A DNA stretch of 64,000 nucleotides from NCBI RefSeq assembly GCF_003054555.1, contig NZ_CP026304.1, positions 1,302,001 to 1,366,000 of the forward strand, written 5' to 3'. The translations under genes and the position numbers were made by a program. The notes under the pieces were generated by a model that saw nothing but the letters and a program-made list of their open reading frames with translations, searched no databases and had not been told where the DNA came from. The first letter of the stretch is position 1. Each line of letters opens with the position of its first letter. This stretch comes from Streptomyces lunaelactis. Lineage in GTDB: Bacteria > Actinomycetota > Actinomycetes > Streptomycetales > Streptomycetaceae. This document shows, in pieces, positions 32,265-42,500 of this stretch.

Positions 32265-35200
32265 GCGGCGTCGCGCGGAGCCGCACCGCCGAGCCGTGCC
32301 GGCCCTTGACGACCTCCAGCTGGGCGGGGATCCGCCGGCGCAGATCGGCGACATGGCTGACGATGCCGACACTGCGGTCCCGTTCGCGCAGCGAGTCGAG
32401 TACGTCGAGCACCTCGTCGAGCGTCTGCTCGTCCAGGCTGCCGAAGCCCTCGTCGATGAAGAGCGTGTCCAGCTGTACTCCACCGCTCTCGTCGGTCACC
32501 ACATCGGCGAGGCCGAGCGCGAGAGCGAGCGAGGCGAAGAAGGTCTCGCCGCCGGAGAGGGTCGAGGTGTCCCGCTCGCTGCCGGTCCAGGCGTCCACCA
32601 CATGCAGTCCGAGCCCGGAACGCTTGCCGCCGGCTCTGGCGTCGGAGTGCACCAGGGTGTAGCGGCCGGACGACATGCGCTGCAGCCGTACGGTGGCGGC
32701 GGCCGCGACCTGTTCGAGCCGGGCGGCCAGGACGTACGACTCGAGGCGCATCTTGCGTTCGTTGTCGGCGGAGGTGCCGGCCGTGAGTCCGGCGAGCCGG
32801 GCCACCTGTTCGTACTCCGCGCGCAGCGGTCCGATCCGGAGCACCTCGGCGACGCCCTGGCGTGACAGCCGGGCGAGCTCGGCGCACCGGTCGCGGGCGG
32901 CGGCGAGCCCGGACGCGGCATCGCGCAGGGCTCTCTCGGCGGTGTCATGGGCAGCCCGGGCCGCCTCCGGGTCGGCGGCCGGGTGCTCGGCCGCGCTGCG
33001 GGTGTCGGCTTCGGCCAGCCGGTCGGCGACCGCGGCGGCCTCGGCGTGCCAGGCGTCGATGCGGTGCTGCAGGTGGCGCTGCGCGGCGTCGGAGAGCAGC
33101 GCGGCGGCCGCGGCCCCGGGCGTTTCGAACCCGGCCCGGAACGCCGCGTCGGCCAGCCGGTCGTCGGCCTCTTTCAGCCACTGCGCGGTGCTGTCGAGGG
33201 ACCGTACGGCCTCGGCCGCCTCGGCGAGCATCCGCACCCGCCGCTCCAGCAGCGCGGCGTGCTCGGCGACACTGCCCACCTCGCCCCTGGCCCGGGCCAG
33301 TTCGCTTTCCAGCGCGGTCTGTTCACGGTCGAGAGCTTCCCGCTGCGAGGTCCGCGCGGCAGCACGCCGCTCGGCCTGTTGCTGCGCGGCGCGTCGCTCC
33401 TCGTACTCCCGCTCGACCCGGTCGAGCGCCTCGCGGGCGGCGTGCATACCGGAGGCGACGGTGTGGGCGTCGGCGTGCTCGCGCTCCAATCGCTGGACGA
33501 GGGAGAGCAGTTCGCCGGCATCGGGGTCGTCGCCATCGGCGGGCCGCTGCCCACCGCCGGCCGCCGCATCGAGCTCCGCGTCAGCATGCCCTGGCCCGCC
33601 GCCGGCCCTCGCGTCCTGACTCCGCGCCCCGCTCCCTGCCGGTGTGGGACGCGCCGCCTCCCGCGCCCTTGTGAACGCCTCCCGTACCACCGCCAGTTCG
33701 CGCTCCGCGTCCGCCTTCGACTCGCCCGCCCGCACGTACTCCTGGTACGCCGCCTCCTCGGCCGCAGGGTCCACGTGGCCGTCCTCGGCACGCGCCGGTG
33801 CCGGGTGCTCGGCCGAGCCGCAGACCGCGCACGGCCGGCCGGCCACCAGGCCCGCCGCCAACTCCGCCGCGATGCCCCTCAGTCGGCGTTCCTTGAGGTC
33901 GAGCCAGCTCTCGCGCACGCCGTTCGCCCGCTCCCGGGCCGTACGCAGCCGGTCCTCCGCCTGCTCGGTGCGCCCCGCGAGAGCGTCCCGCTCGCGGGCC
34001 GCCCGCAGCCTGCCGCGGGCCGGATCCAGCCGGCCCGCCAGCTGTTCGGCGCGGGTCGCCGCCTCCTGGGCGGCCACGATCCGTTCCTGGTGGGTCCGGC
34101 GGAGGCTCTCCCAGCCGGACAGCCAGCCCGCAGCGTCCTGGAGGATCTCGTCGTCGGCCCTCGCCTGGCGGTCGAGGTCCGTACGCTCGCGGCTGATCTC
34201 CGCGCTGCGGCGCTCCGCCCGACGGGCCGCTTCGAGACCGCCCAGGTCCTCGCGCAGCTTGTGCTCACGCGCCGCGAGCTGTTCCGCCCCGGCGTCGGCG
34301 AGATCGGGAGGAAGGACGGCTCGCGCCCGGTCCCGCTCCGCGCTCGCGCCGCCGTGCTCCCGTTCGGCGTCCTCGCGCAGCCGGAGCGCGGGCTCCACCC
34401 GCTCCGCCTTGCGCGCCCGCTCCAGCCTGGTCTGCGCCGCTTCCCGTTCAGGACGCCGCAACTCCAGCAACTCCGCTCGTTGCCGCGCATCCTCGAACCG
34501 CTGCTGCAGCCGGGTCAGTTCACGTTCGGCGTCGAGGTCACGGCGGGCGGCGGCCTGCCGGCTCTCGGCCGCTGCCAGCGCGCATCCGGCGATGTCCAGC
34601 TCTTCCCGCGCGCCCGCGCGGGCGACGGCCGCCCATTCCAGTACGGCCGTGGCGAGCCCGGGATCGCCGGGCTGCTGCCGCGGCAGTGGCCACTCCCCCG
34701 CCGCCGTGCCCGCGGCCTGTTCCATCCGGTGGGCGGTCGCGAGCAGCCGCTCGTCACCGGCTCGTACCTGCTGCTCCGCGCCCCGCCGCCGTTCGGCGAG
34801 GCGATCCTCGACAGCCGCGAAGCGGCGGGTGTCGAAGAGCCGGCCCAGCAGCTTGCCGCGCGCTTCCGCGTCGGCGCGCAGGAAGCGGGAGAACTCCCCT
34901 TGCGGCAGCAGCACCACCTGGCAGAACTGGTCGCGGCTCATCCCGACGAGCTGGGTGATCTCCTCGCCGATCTCCTGGTGCGAGCGGCTCAGGGCCTGCC
35001 ACGCGCCGCTGCCGGAGTCGTACTCGCGCAGCCAGCTCTGGGCCCGTTCGGTCGTGAAACCGGTGCCTCGGCTCTTCGGGCGCGGCTGCGCGGGCCGGCG
35101 TGTGATCTCCATCCGCCGTCCTGCGACGGTCAGTTCGAGGCACACCTCGGTCGCGATGTCCGCGGGGGCGTGGTCGCTGCGCAGCGAGGCCCCGGGGCTC

Positions 35201-35382
35201 TGGCGCGCGCCCGGCACCGCTCCGTACAGCGCGAAGCAGACCGCGTCGAGGACGGAGGTCTTGCCCGCGCCGGTCGGGCCGTGGAGGAGGAAGATCCCCG
35301 CACTGGACAGCGCGTCGAAGTCGATGTGCTGGCTGGAGCCGAAGGGACCGAACGCGGTGACGGTCAGCTTGTGGAGTCTCAC
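32254..35382 (-). CDS. sbcC: exonuclease subunit SbcC (Rad50-like)
   Basis: 1042 residues. Partner ATPase of SbcD in trimming DNA ends, hairpins and protein-blocked ends. Walker A HGPTGAGKTSVLDAV near residues 32-46; long coiled coils rich in Ala/Arg/Glu; the zinc hook CAVC near 517-520; then the signature LSGGETFFASLALALGLAD and Walker B LFIDEGFGSLD at the C-terminus. The GTG at 35382 overlaps the sbcD stop by 4 bases (GTGA). Long antisense frames here are artefacts of codon bias. Confidence 0.95.
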   Translation of the reverse strand: MRLHKLTVTAFGPFGSSQHIDFDALSSAGIFLLHGPTGAGKTSVLDAVCFALYGAVPGARQSPGASLRSDHAPADIATEVCLELTVAGRRMEITRRPAQPRPKSRGTGFTTERAQSWLREYDSGSGAWQALSRSHQEIGEEITQLVGMSRDQFCQVVLLPQGEFSRFLRADAEARGKLLGRLFDTRRFAAVEDRLAERRRGAEQQVRAGDERLLATAHRMEQAAGTAAGEWPLPRQQPGDPGLATAVLEWAAVARAGAREELDIAGCALAAAESRQAAARRDLDAERELTRLQQRFEDARQRAELLELRRPEREAAQTRLERARKAERVEPALRLREDAEREHGGASAERDRARAVLPPDLADAGAEQLAAREHKLREDLGGLEAARRAERRSAEISRERTDLDRQARADDEILQDAAGWLSGWESLRRTHQERIVAAQEAATRAEQLAGRLDPARGRLRAARERDALAGRTEQAEDRLRTARERANGVRESWLDLKERRLRGIAAELAAGLVAGRPCAVCGSAEHPAPARAEDGHVDPAAEEAAYQEYVRAGESKADAERELAVVREAFTRAREAARPTPAGSGARSQDARAGGGPGHADAELDAAAGGGQRPADGDDPDAGELLSLVQRLEREHADAHTVASGMHAAREALDRVEREYEERRAAQQQAERRAAARTSQREALDREQTALESELARARGEVGSVAEHAALLERRVRMLAEAAEAVRSLDSTAQWLKEADDRLADAAFRAGFETPGAAAAALLSDAAQRHLQHRIDAWHAEAAAVADRLAEADTRSAAEHPAADPEAARAAHDTAERALRDAASGLAAARDRCAELARLSRQGVAEVLRIGPLRAEYEQVARLAGLTAGTSADNERKMRLESYVLAARLEQVAAAATVRLQRMSSGRYTLVHSDARAGGKRSGLGLHVVDAWTGSERDTSTLSGGETFFASLALALGLADVVTDESGGVQLDTLFIDEGFGSLDEQTLDEVLDVLDSLRERDRSVGIVSHVADLRRRIPAQLEVVKGRHGSAVRLRATPLSG

Positions 35383-36545
35383 CGGCTCACCTCGCGCGCG
35401 CTCTCGGCCACCCGCACATCGTCGAAGGCGCCGTGCAGCACGGTGCGTTCGCGGTCGTCGGGCCCACTGCCGCCGCGCACATGGGCCACGAAGTCCTCCG
35501 CGATCTGCTGGTCGCTGCGCCCCTTCAGCCGCTGCGCGTACGAGGCGGCCGTGTCCTCGTCGGAGCGGTCGGGCTCGAAGACGAGACCGAGGGTGTACGG
35601 GAAGCGCTCGGCGAGGCGCGCCATCGGCTCGGCCGGGCGGACCGGGTCGGTGAGCGTCGCCTCGACGAACGACTGCTCGTGCCGCTCCAGCTCCGGGTCG
35701 TCGAGCAGGTCGTCGAGCGTGCCGCGCAGCCGGGCGAGGGGACGCGGCACGGGGCAGCCGACGCGCTCGGCGGTGACCTCGCCCTTCGCGCCGAGGTCGA
35801 CGAGCCACATCGTCTTGCGGTGCAGGCTCTCGGAGAAGGAGTAGGCGAGGGGCGATCCGGAGTAGCGCACCCGGTCCGTGATGGTCTGGCAGCCGTGCAG
35901 ATGTCCGAGCGCGACATAGTCGACGCCGTGGAACACCCCGGCGGGCACGGCACAGACGCCCCCTACGGTGATGTCCCGTTCACTGTCGCTCTCCTCGCCG
36001 CCCGCGACGAAGGCGTGGGCGAGGACGACGGACCGGGTGCCCTCGGCGCGCGTGGCGAGATCGGCCCGCACGCGCTGCATCGCCGCACCGATGACGGCCT
36101 CGTGCCGCGCCTTGTCCGTCTTGAACTCGTCCCTCACCAGGGCGGGTTCGAGATACGGCAGCCCGTAGCAGGCCACCTCGCCGTGGGCGTCGCTCAGCAG
36201 CACCGGGGTGGCGCACCCCGCGGGATCGGTGCGCAGATGGATTCCGGCGCGCTCGATCAGCCCCGCGCCGACGCCGAGCCGGCGCGCCGAGTCATGGTTC
36301 CCGGAGATCATCACGGTCGGCACCCCCGTGTCGGCGAGCCGGTGCAGCGCCTCGTCGAAGAGCTCCACGGCCGCGAGGGGCGGCACGGCCCTGTCGTAGA
36401 CGTCTCCCGCGACCAGCACCGCGTCCACGTCGCGATCGCGCACCGTCGCCACCAGGTGGTCGAGGAACGCGGCCTGGGCGTCGAGCAGGCTCACCCGGTG
36501 GAACGACCGCCCCAGGTGCCAGTCCGACGTGTGCAGGAATCTCAT
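35379..36545 (-). CDS. sbcD: exonuclease subunit SbcD (Mre11-like nuclease)
   Basis: 388 residues. Metallophosphoesterase with the five expected motifs: HTSDWHLG, VLVAGDVYDRAVP, MISGNHDSARRL, the VVLAHAFVAGG histidine and ALGHLHG. It forms the nuclease of the SbcCD complex. The ATG at 36545 begins the conserved MRFLHTSDWH. Translationally coupled to sbcC. Confidence 0.95.
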   Translation of the reverse strand: MRFLHTSDWHLGRSFHRVSLLDAQAAFLDHLVATVRDRDVDAVLVAGDVYDRAVPPLAAVELFDEALHRLADTGVPTVMISGNHDSARRLGVGAGLIERAGIHLRTDPAGCATPVLLSDAHGEVACYGLPYLEPALVRDEFKTDKARHEAVIGAAMQRVRADLATRAEGTRSVVLAHAFVAGGEESDSERDITVGGVCAVPAGVFHGVDYVALGHLHGCQTITDRVRYSGSPLAYSFSESLHRKTMWLVDLGAKGEVTAERVGCPVPRPLARLRGTLDDLLDDPELERHEQSFVEATLTDPVRPAEPMARLAERFPYTLGLVFEPDRSDEDTAASYAQRLKGRSDQQIAEDFVAHVRGGSGPDDRERTVLHGAFDDVRVAESAREVSR

Positions 36546-36613
36546 GATCCCCGAGAGTATCGGTGGGGTCGGACATCACAGGCGGCTTCAGGCATCTCGG
36601 TACGCATCACCGC

Positions 36614-37240
36614 TCAGGCGTCCCCGTACGCTTCACCGCCGAGCTCGAGTCCCGCCGCCCCCGCCGTGGCATCGGCAAGCCAGGCGGAAAAGGCGTCGAT
36701 GTCGGCGTCCGGCAGCCCGATCTCGATGGTCACGGCCTCCGCGTACCGCACCTCGCGCACATCGCGCCCGGTCGCCCGCAGATCGTTCTCCAGCTTGCCC
36801 GCCCGCTGATGGTCGACGATGACGGTGGCCAGCCGGAAACGCTGCCGGGTGAGCGTGCCGAGTGCGTCCAGGGCTTCGCCGACCACTCCCCCGTACGCCC
36901 TGATCAGCCCGCCCGCGCCGAGCTTCACCCCGCCGTAGTACCGGGTGACGACGGCCGCGGCATACCGGACCTCGCGCCGCATCAGCATCTGCAGCATGGG
37001 CACGCCCGCGGTACCGCCCGGCTCGCCGTCGTCGCTCGCCTTCTGTACGGCCGCGTCGGCGCCGATCACATACGCGAAGCAGTTGTGGGTGGCGGTCGGG
37101 TGCTCCTTGCGGATGCGTGCGACGAAGGCCTGCGCCTCCTGCTCGGTCGCGGCGGGTGCGAGCGCGCAGATGAAGCGCGATCTGTTGATCTCGGTCTCGT
37201 GGACACCCTCGCGGGCGACCGTCCGGTACTGCTCCTGCAT
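36614..37240 (-). CDS. IMPACT/YigZ family protein
   Basis: 208 residues. N-terminal UPF0029 (IMPACT) domain with RSRFICALAPA, HNCFAYVIG, DDGEPGGTAGVPMLQML and VVTRYYGGVKLGAGGLIRAY, followed by the DUF1949 C-terminal domain. Function unsettled in bacteria; links to translation and to peptidase-like folds have been proposed. The ATG at 37240 is the conserved start. Confidence 0.9.
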   Translation of the reverse strand: MQEQYRTVAREGVHETEINRSRFICALAPAATEQEAQAFVARIRKEHPTATHNCFAYVIGADAAVQKASDDGEPGGTAGVPMLQMLMRREVRYAAAVVTRYYGGVKLGAGGLIRAYGGVVGEALDALGTLTRQRFRLATVIVDHQRAGKLENDLRATGRDVREVRYAEAVTIEIGLPDADIDAFSAWLADATAGAAGLELGGEAYGDA

Positions 37241-37303
37241 ATCGGCCACCCTATGCGCCGCCCGGAGGGGAATGCTCCGCGCGGGCCGCCCGTTGTTCCG
37301 GAC

Positions 37304-37711
37304 ATGTACGCAGACGCAGAGACGATCCGCAGGATCCTGACCTCGACGGGCGACACCTGGGCGGTCGTGGGCCTGTCCAACAACGAGGCGCGGGCGGCGC
37401 ACGGCGTCGCCGATGTGCTCCAGCGCTACGGGAAGCGGATCGTGCCGGTGCACCCCAAGGCCGAGACGGTCCATGGCGAGCAGGGGTACGCCGCGCTCGC
37501 CGAGATCCCCTTCCCGGTCGACGTCGTCGATGTCTTCGTCAATTCCGATCTGGCGGGGCCGGTCGCGGACGAGGCGGCGGCCATAGGCGCGAAGGCGGTC
37601 TGGTTCCAGCTGGGTGTGATCGACGAGGATGCTTACGACCGCACCAGGGCAGCCGGTCTCGACATGGTCATGGACCGCTGCCCCGCCATCGAGATTCCAC
37701 GGCACGGCTGA
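37304..37711 (+). CDS. CoA-binding domain protein (YccU-like)
   Basis: 135 residues. Rossmann-type CoA_binding domain: WAVVGLSNNEARAAHGVADVLQRYG, RIVPVHPKAETVHGEQGYAAL, VDVVDVFVNS and KAVWFQLGVIDEDAYDRTRAAGLDMVMDRCP. The final cysteine segment is typical of the single-domain family. Physiological role unknown. Confidence 0.88.
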   Translation: MYADAETIRRILTSTGDTWAVVGLSNNEARAAHGVADVLQRYGKRIVPVHPKAETVHGEQGYAALAEIPFPVDVVDVFVNSDLAGPVADEAAAIGAKAVWFQLGVIDEDAYDRTRAAGLDMVMDRCPAIEIPRHG

Positions 37712-37738
37712 CGGGCCGACCCGTCGGGGGGAGCCGCA

Positions 37739-38566
37739 TTGAGCGCGAACCACAGCGACCGGCAGCTGGCCGGACAACTGGCCGGGCTGGGTGTCGAGCC
37801 GGACGGCGTCCTGATGGTTCATGCGTCGCTGCGTACGGTGGGCGCGGTGGAGGGCGGCCCCGGGGCTATGGTCCGCGCGCTGCGCCAGGCGCTCGGGCCA
37901 CAGGGCACGCTGGTGGTGCCTTCCTTCACCACGGAGAACTCCGACACTTCGCCCAGCTTCCACGACCGGGTGCGCGGCCTCGGTGAGGAGGAGCGGGCGG
38001 CCGTACGAGCGAGCATGCCGCCCTTCGACAGGGCGAGTACGCCCGCGCCCTTGATGGGAACGCTGGCGGAGACCGTCCGGCTGAGTCCGGGGGCGCTGCG
38101 CAGCGGCCATCCGCAGACGTCGTTCGCGGCGCTCGGACCGCACGCCGAGCGGATCGTCGCGGACCACAGCCCGGACTGCCACCTCGGCGAGGAGTCCCCG
38201 CTGGCCCGGCTGTACGAGCTGCGGGCCCAGGTGCTGCTCCTGGGTACGGGCTTCGACCGCTGCACCGCCTTTCACCTCGGCGAGTACCGGGTGCCGAGCC
38301 CGCCCCAACGCCTCTACCGCTGTGTGGTGTCCGGGAACGGCGGACGCGAGTGGTGGGAGTACGCGGACGTGGATCTGGACGACAGTGATTTCGCCGCCCT
38401 GGGGTCCGACTTCGAGCGCGGGGCGAGCGGCGGAGCCGTACGGAAGGGGCGGGTGGGGTCGGCGGAGAGCCGGCTGCTTCGGATCGCGGACGCCGTCGAC
38501 TTCGCGCAGCGATGGCTGCCGGAGCACCGGAAGCCCCGGCAGGGGGTGGTGCCGGGGCACGGCTGA
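37739..38566 (+). CDS. aminoglycoside N(3)-acetyltransferase family protein
   Basis: 275 residues, AAC(3)/YokD family. Visible motifs: HASLRTVGAVEGGPGAMVRALR, TLVVPSFT, then GHPQTSFAALGPHAERI and the LLLGTGFDRCTAFHLGEY segment with the acetyl-CoA-site histidine. Such chromosomal genes in Streptomyces may protect against aminoglycosides or act on other amines; actual resistance is not shown. The TTG start follows GGGGGGAG with 6 bases spacing. Confidence 0.84.
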   Translation: MSANHSDRQLAGQLAGLGVEPDGVLMVHASLRTVGAVEGGPGAMVRALRQALGPQGTLVVPSFTTENSDTSPSFHDRVRGLGEEERAAVRASMPPFDRASTPAPLMGTLAETVRLSPGALRSGHPQTSFAALGPHAERIVADHSPDCHLGEESPLARLYELRAQVLLLGTGFDRCTAFHLGEYRVPSPPQRLYRCVVSGNGGREWWEYADVDLDDSDFAALGSDFERGASGGAVRKGRVGSAESRLLRIADAVDFAQRWLPEHRKPRQGVVPGHG

Positions 38567-38693
38567 CCACGGCCGAGCCGGGCGCCCGCGCGAGCGCATT
38601 CGGGTTGTGGCGGTATGTACCAAGCACCGGCATGCGCCCATACTTGCCGCGTGTCGGTGGTCATACGGGAGTCGTCGTACGGGGAGGCACCAG

Positions 38694-39557
38694 TTGGGGC
38701 AGCTGATTCGCACCAGTGACGGTCGGGATCTGGCTGTCGAACACCACGGCAATCCGCGCGGCAGGCCGGTCTTCCTGCTGCACGGCACCCCGGGCAGCCG
38801 GCTGGGACAGGCTCCCCGCAGCATTGTGCTGTACCAGCTGGGGGTCAATCTGATCACGTTCGATCGTCCCGGCTACGGTAAATCGGACCGATTACCGGGT
38901 CGCCGGGTGGCCAGTGCCGCGGCCGACGTCGAAGCGATCGCCGACGCACTGGACATCGGCGAGTTCGCCGTCGTAGGGCGGTCCGGTGGCGCCCCGCACG
39001 CGCTCGCCTGCGCCGCGCTGCTGCCGGAGCGCGCCGTACGGACGGCGGCGCTCGTCGGGCTCGCCCCGCGCAATGCCCAGGGCCTCGACTGGTTCGCCGG
39101 CATGACCGAGGCCAATGTCCGCGAGTACAACAACGCGGCCGCCGGGGGCCAACAGCTCACCGCCGCGCTGGAGTTCCGTTCGGTGGCGATCCGGTCGGAT
39201 CCGAGGGGCTCGGTCGACGACCTGCGCCGCGGACTGTCCGCATCGGACCGCGGGATCGTCGCGGACGTCGGCATCCAGGCCATGCTGGTGCGCAACTTCA
39301 CCGAGGCGCTGCGCAGTTCGGCCGACGGCTGGGTCGACGACGTCATGGCGTTCAGCACGGACTGGGGATTCCGCCCCGAGGACATCGCCGCGAACGTGCT
39401 GCTCTGGCACGGCGAGGACGACGTCTTCGCACCCGTACAGCACACCCGTTGGCTGGCCGAGCGCATTCCGGGTGCGCACCTCGAGGTGGAGAGCGGGGCG
39501 GCGCACTTCGGGGCCCTGCGAGTGCTCACCCGGATACTGAGCTGGGCCATCTCCTGA
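38694..39557 (+). CDS. alpha/beta hydrolase
   Basis: 287 residues. VFLLHGTPGSRLG oxyanion motif, NLITFDRPGYGKSD strand, nucleophile elbow GRSGGA (GxSxG) and a C-terminal histidine in VESGAAHFGALR. The TTG at 38694 is taken because GGGGAGG lies 6 bases upstream and no earlier start gives the proper first strand. Substrate unknown. Convergent with fxsT with a 22-bp gap. Confidence 0.82.
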   Translation: MGQLIRTSDGRDLAVEHHGNPRGRPVFLLHGTPGSRLGQAPRSIVLYQLGVNLITFDRPGYGKSDRLPGRRVASAAADVEAIADALDIGEFAVVGRSGGAPHALACAALLPERAVRTAALVGLAPRNAQGLDWFAGMTEANVREYNNAAAGGQQLTAALEFRSVAIRSDPRGSVDDLRRGLSASDRGIVADVGIQAMLVRNFTEALRSSADGWVDDVMAFSTDWGFRPEDIAANVLLWHGEDDVFAPVQHTRWLAERIPGAHLEVESGAAHFGALRVLTRILSWAIS

Positions 39558-39579
39558 ACCGCCCCACGTTGCCACGTGT

Positions 39580-42500
39580 TCAGACCGGCTGTGGTTCGAG
39601 GTCCCGGTTGACGCGCCGCCAGGCACGCGCCGCCTCGGTGATCGGATGCTCGACGCCGAGCTGTTTGGCAGCCGACTCCAGGATCTCGGCGCGCAGTTGG
39701 CGGCCCTCCTCCTCCCGGCCGGCCGAGCGCAGCGTGATCGCGAGATTGGTCCGGCAGGCCAGTACATCGGGGTGAGTCGGCTCGTACCGCTGCAACAGGC
39801 CTTCCAGCGCGCTGCGTTCCCAGAATTCCGCCAGGTCCTGCCGCCCCAGGTCCCCATAGGAGTTGGCGAGGTTGATCGCGGTGCAGAGCGTGAAGGGATG
39901 ACGCGGGCCCAGTGCCTCCTCCAGCGCCGTACGGACACGCTCGCCCGCCTCCGCTGCCTCCGCCGCGTCCCCGAGGCCACGCTGATAGATCGTCACGTTG
40001 TTGCGGCAGGCCAGGGTGAAGGGGTGGTCCTCGCCCAGGGTCTCCCGGTACCCGTCCATGATCTGGTGGGCGAGATCCAGGGCCGCCTGCTTGTCGCCGA
40101 CCGCCGAGTAGTCGGCGGCCAGATTGAGACCGCAGGCCAGGGCATCGGGCACCTTTGTTCCGTACCGCTCCCGGTAGCGGTTGTACGTTTCCTCGGTGAT
40201 GCGCTTCGCCTCGTGCGGGTAGCCGGCCTTGCGGAGGGAGACCGCAAGGCTCTTGGCGGTGCGCAGCACTTCGGGCACATCCGCGTTCAGCACCCGCTCG
40301 AAAGCGGCCACCACTTCCCGCAGGACCTGCACCGAGGACCGGTACTCGCCGGTTTCGCGCAGGTCACGGGCGAGATGCCCCTTGGTCGTCAGGGTGAACG
40401 GATGGTCCTCCCCCAGCAGCGCGCTGCGGCGCTCCACGGTTTCCTCGTCGAGCCTGCGCGCTCGCTCGCTGTCGCCGGTCAGCCGGTAGTCGATCGCGAG
40501 GTTGTTGGCCGCGATCAGCGTCCGCGGATGGTGCTCCCCGAAGATCTGGCGTAATCCGTGATAGATCCGCAGATCCCGTTCGAGTGCCTCGTCGAACCTC
40601 CCCAGGGCTCGCAGATCGGCGGCCAGACTGCCCGTGGTGATCAGAATGCTGGGGTGGTCGTCGTTGGGGTGGTCCTCGTGCAGCACCTGGATCTGCCGGG
40701 CGAGGGTGTCCTCGTCCATGGCGCGGGCCTCTTGGTACTTGCCCTGTGCGCGCAGCGCGTTGGCCAGTTCGAAGCGGATGTTGAGGGTCTGCAGATCGTT
40801 CTCACCCAGCTCGCGGGTCCAGGTCTCGTTCAGCTGCGAGCCCAGGACCCGTGCGCCCTCCAGTTCGCCGCGCTTGAGCAGATAGCGGATGCGGTCGACC
40901 ATCAGCTGCCGTACGCCCTCCTCGTCGCATTCCGCGATCCCCGACGGGCCGAGGTGGGGCCAGATCAGATCGAAACTCGGCCAGCTCTTCGGGTCGTTGA
41001 CCGGATTGTCGCTGTCCACCCCCTCGGCGGGCCGGGCCTCCGCGAGAATGCGGTGCACTTCGTGCTTCGCCTCCTCCTGCTCGTCCGGCGAGAGACCGGC
41101 GCGGACCGCCGCCTGTACGAGGCGGTGGACCTGGATGCTGCTGTCCGCCGGGTCCACCTTGGCCAGCGCGAACCGGTTCAGGGTCTGGATGACCTTGCCC
41201 AGCATGTACCGTTCCCGCAGGTCGGGGTCGTAGGGCAGGAGCGACTGGAACATCGAGTCGCTGCCGATCAGCCGCATCGAAATCGGCTCCGCGGAGAAGA
41301 ACGAGCACAGTTCGAGCAGCCGTACCGCCGCCCTGGACTCCTCGCGCAGCCGCGCGATGGAGATGTTCCAGGTGGCGCCGATCTGCTTCGAGTAGTCCTC
41401 GGGCTTGCCGAGCGACAGCACCTTGGTGCTCTGCTCCTTCAGCTGCTCCACATAGGAGTCCACCGGCGTGGCCGTCTCGGCGAGCCAGGCCGCCGCCACT
41501 TCCACGGCCAGCGGGAGGTCACCGACGGCCTCGGCGACCCGGTCGGCGTCCCGGGCGGGCAGTCTGTTCACCCGTCGGCAGAGATGCTCCACGCTCTCCG
41601 GGCGGGTGAAGACCTCTACCTCCAGGGGTTCCAGCCGCGTCGACACCGGCTTGTTGCGGCAGGTGGCGAGGATGTGGCCGTACACGCCGCCGGATATGGG
41701 GCCGATCTCCTCGGGCAGCAGACCCAGCGCCCGGTCGAGATCCTCCACATTGTCGAAGATCAACAACCAGCGGGAGTACGGTACTCCGCGCCGTAGCGCC
41801 TGGAGCGCCGCCTTCGCCGCCTCGGCGACCACGTCGCCGGCCCGGAGGTCCATCTCCTCGGCCAGCTCGGCCAGCGACGACACGACCCGCTCGGGCTGTT
41901 CCGCCTCCACCCACCACACGAGGTCGTAGTCGGCCCGGAACCGGTGCGCGTACTCCCGGGCCACTTGTGTCTTGCCCACACCCCCGAGTCCGTACAGAAC
42001 TTGGGGGAAGCGCTGGGCCGAGCGGCTGTCGCCGCGCAGCTGGTCGCGCAGTCGGTCCAGGACGGGAGCACGGCCGGTGAACCAGGCGTAGCGCGGCCGT
42101 ACGTTCCACACCTTCGGCACGGTCCCGGGGTAGCGCACGCCGGCCGCCGTGGCCGTCGGCGCGGGCGTGGCCGCTGCCTCGCCGCGGTCCAGCGCGGACA
42201 GCAGCGTGGTCGCCGCCTCGTCCTCGTCGAGCCGCACCAGGTCTACGAGGCCCCGGCTGCTGATGGGCAGGTTCAGCCGTACGTCGCCGACGCGTACCGG
42301 GAGAAGCTGACGCCGGCTGCCGGAGGGGTCGAGACTCATGAACGACTCCCACAGGTTCCCTGCCCGCTGCGAGCTGAGGTAGGCCTGGGAGACCACGGCG
42401 AGCACCCGGTACGCCCCGCCCGACGCGAACTCCGTTTCGACGCCCGTCAGATGGGCCGTACGGACATCCACCGGCACCACATGGAGTCCGGCGCGCGCGA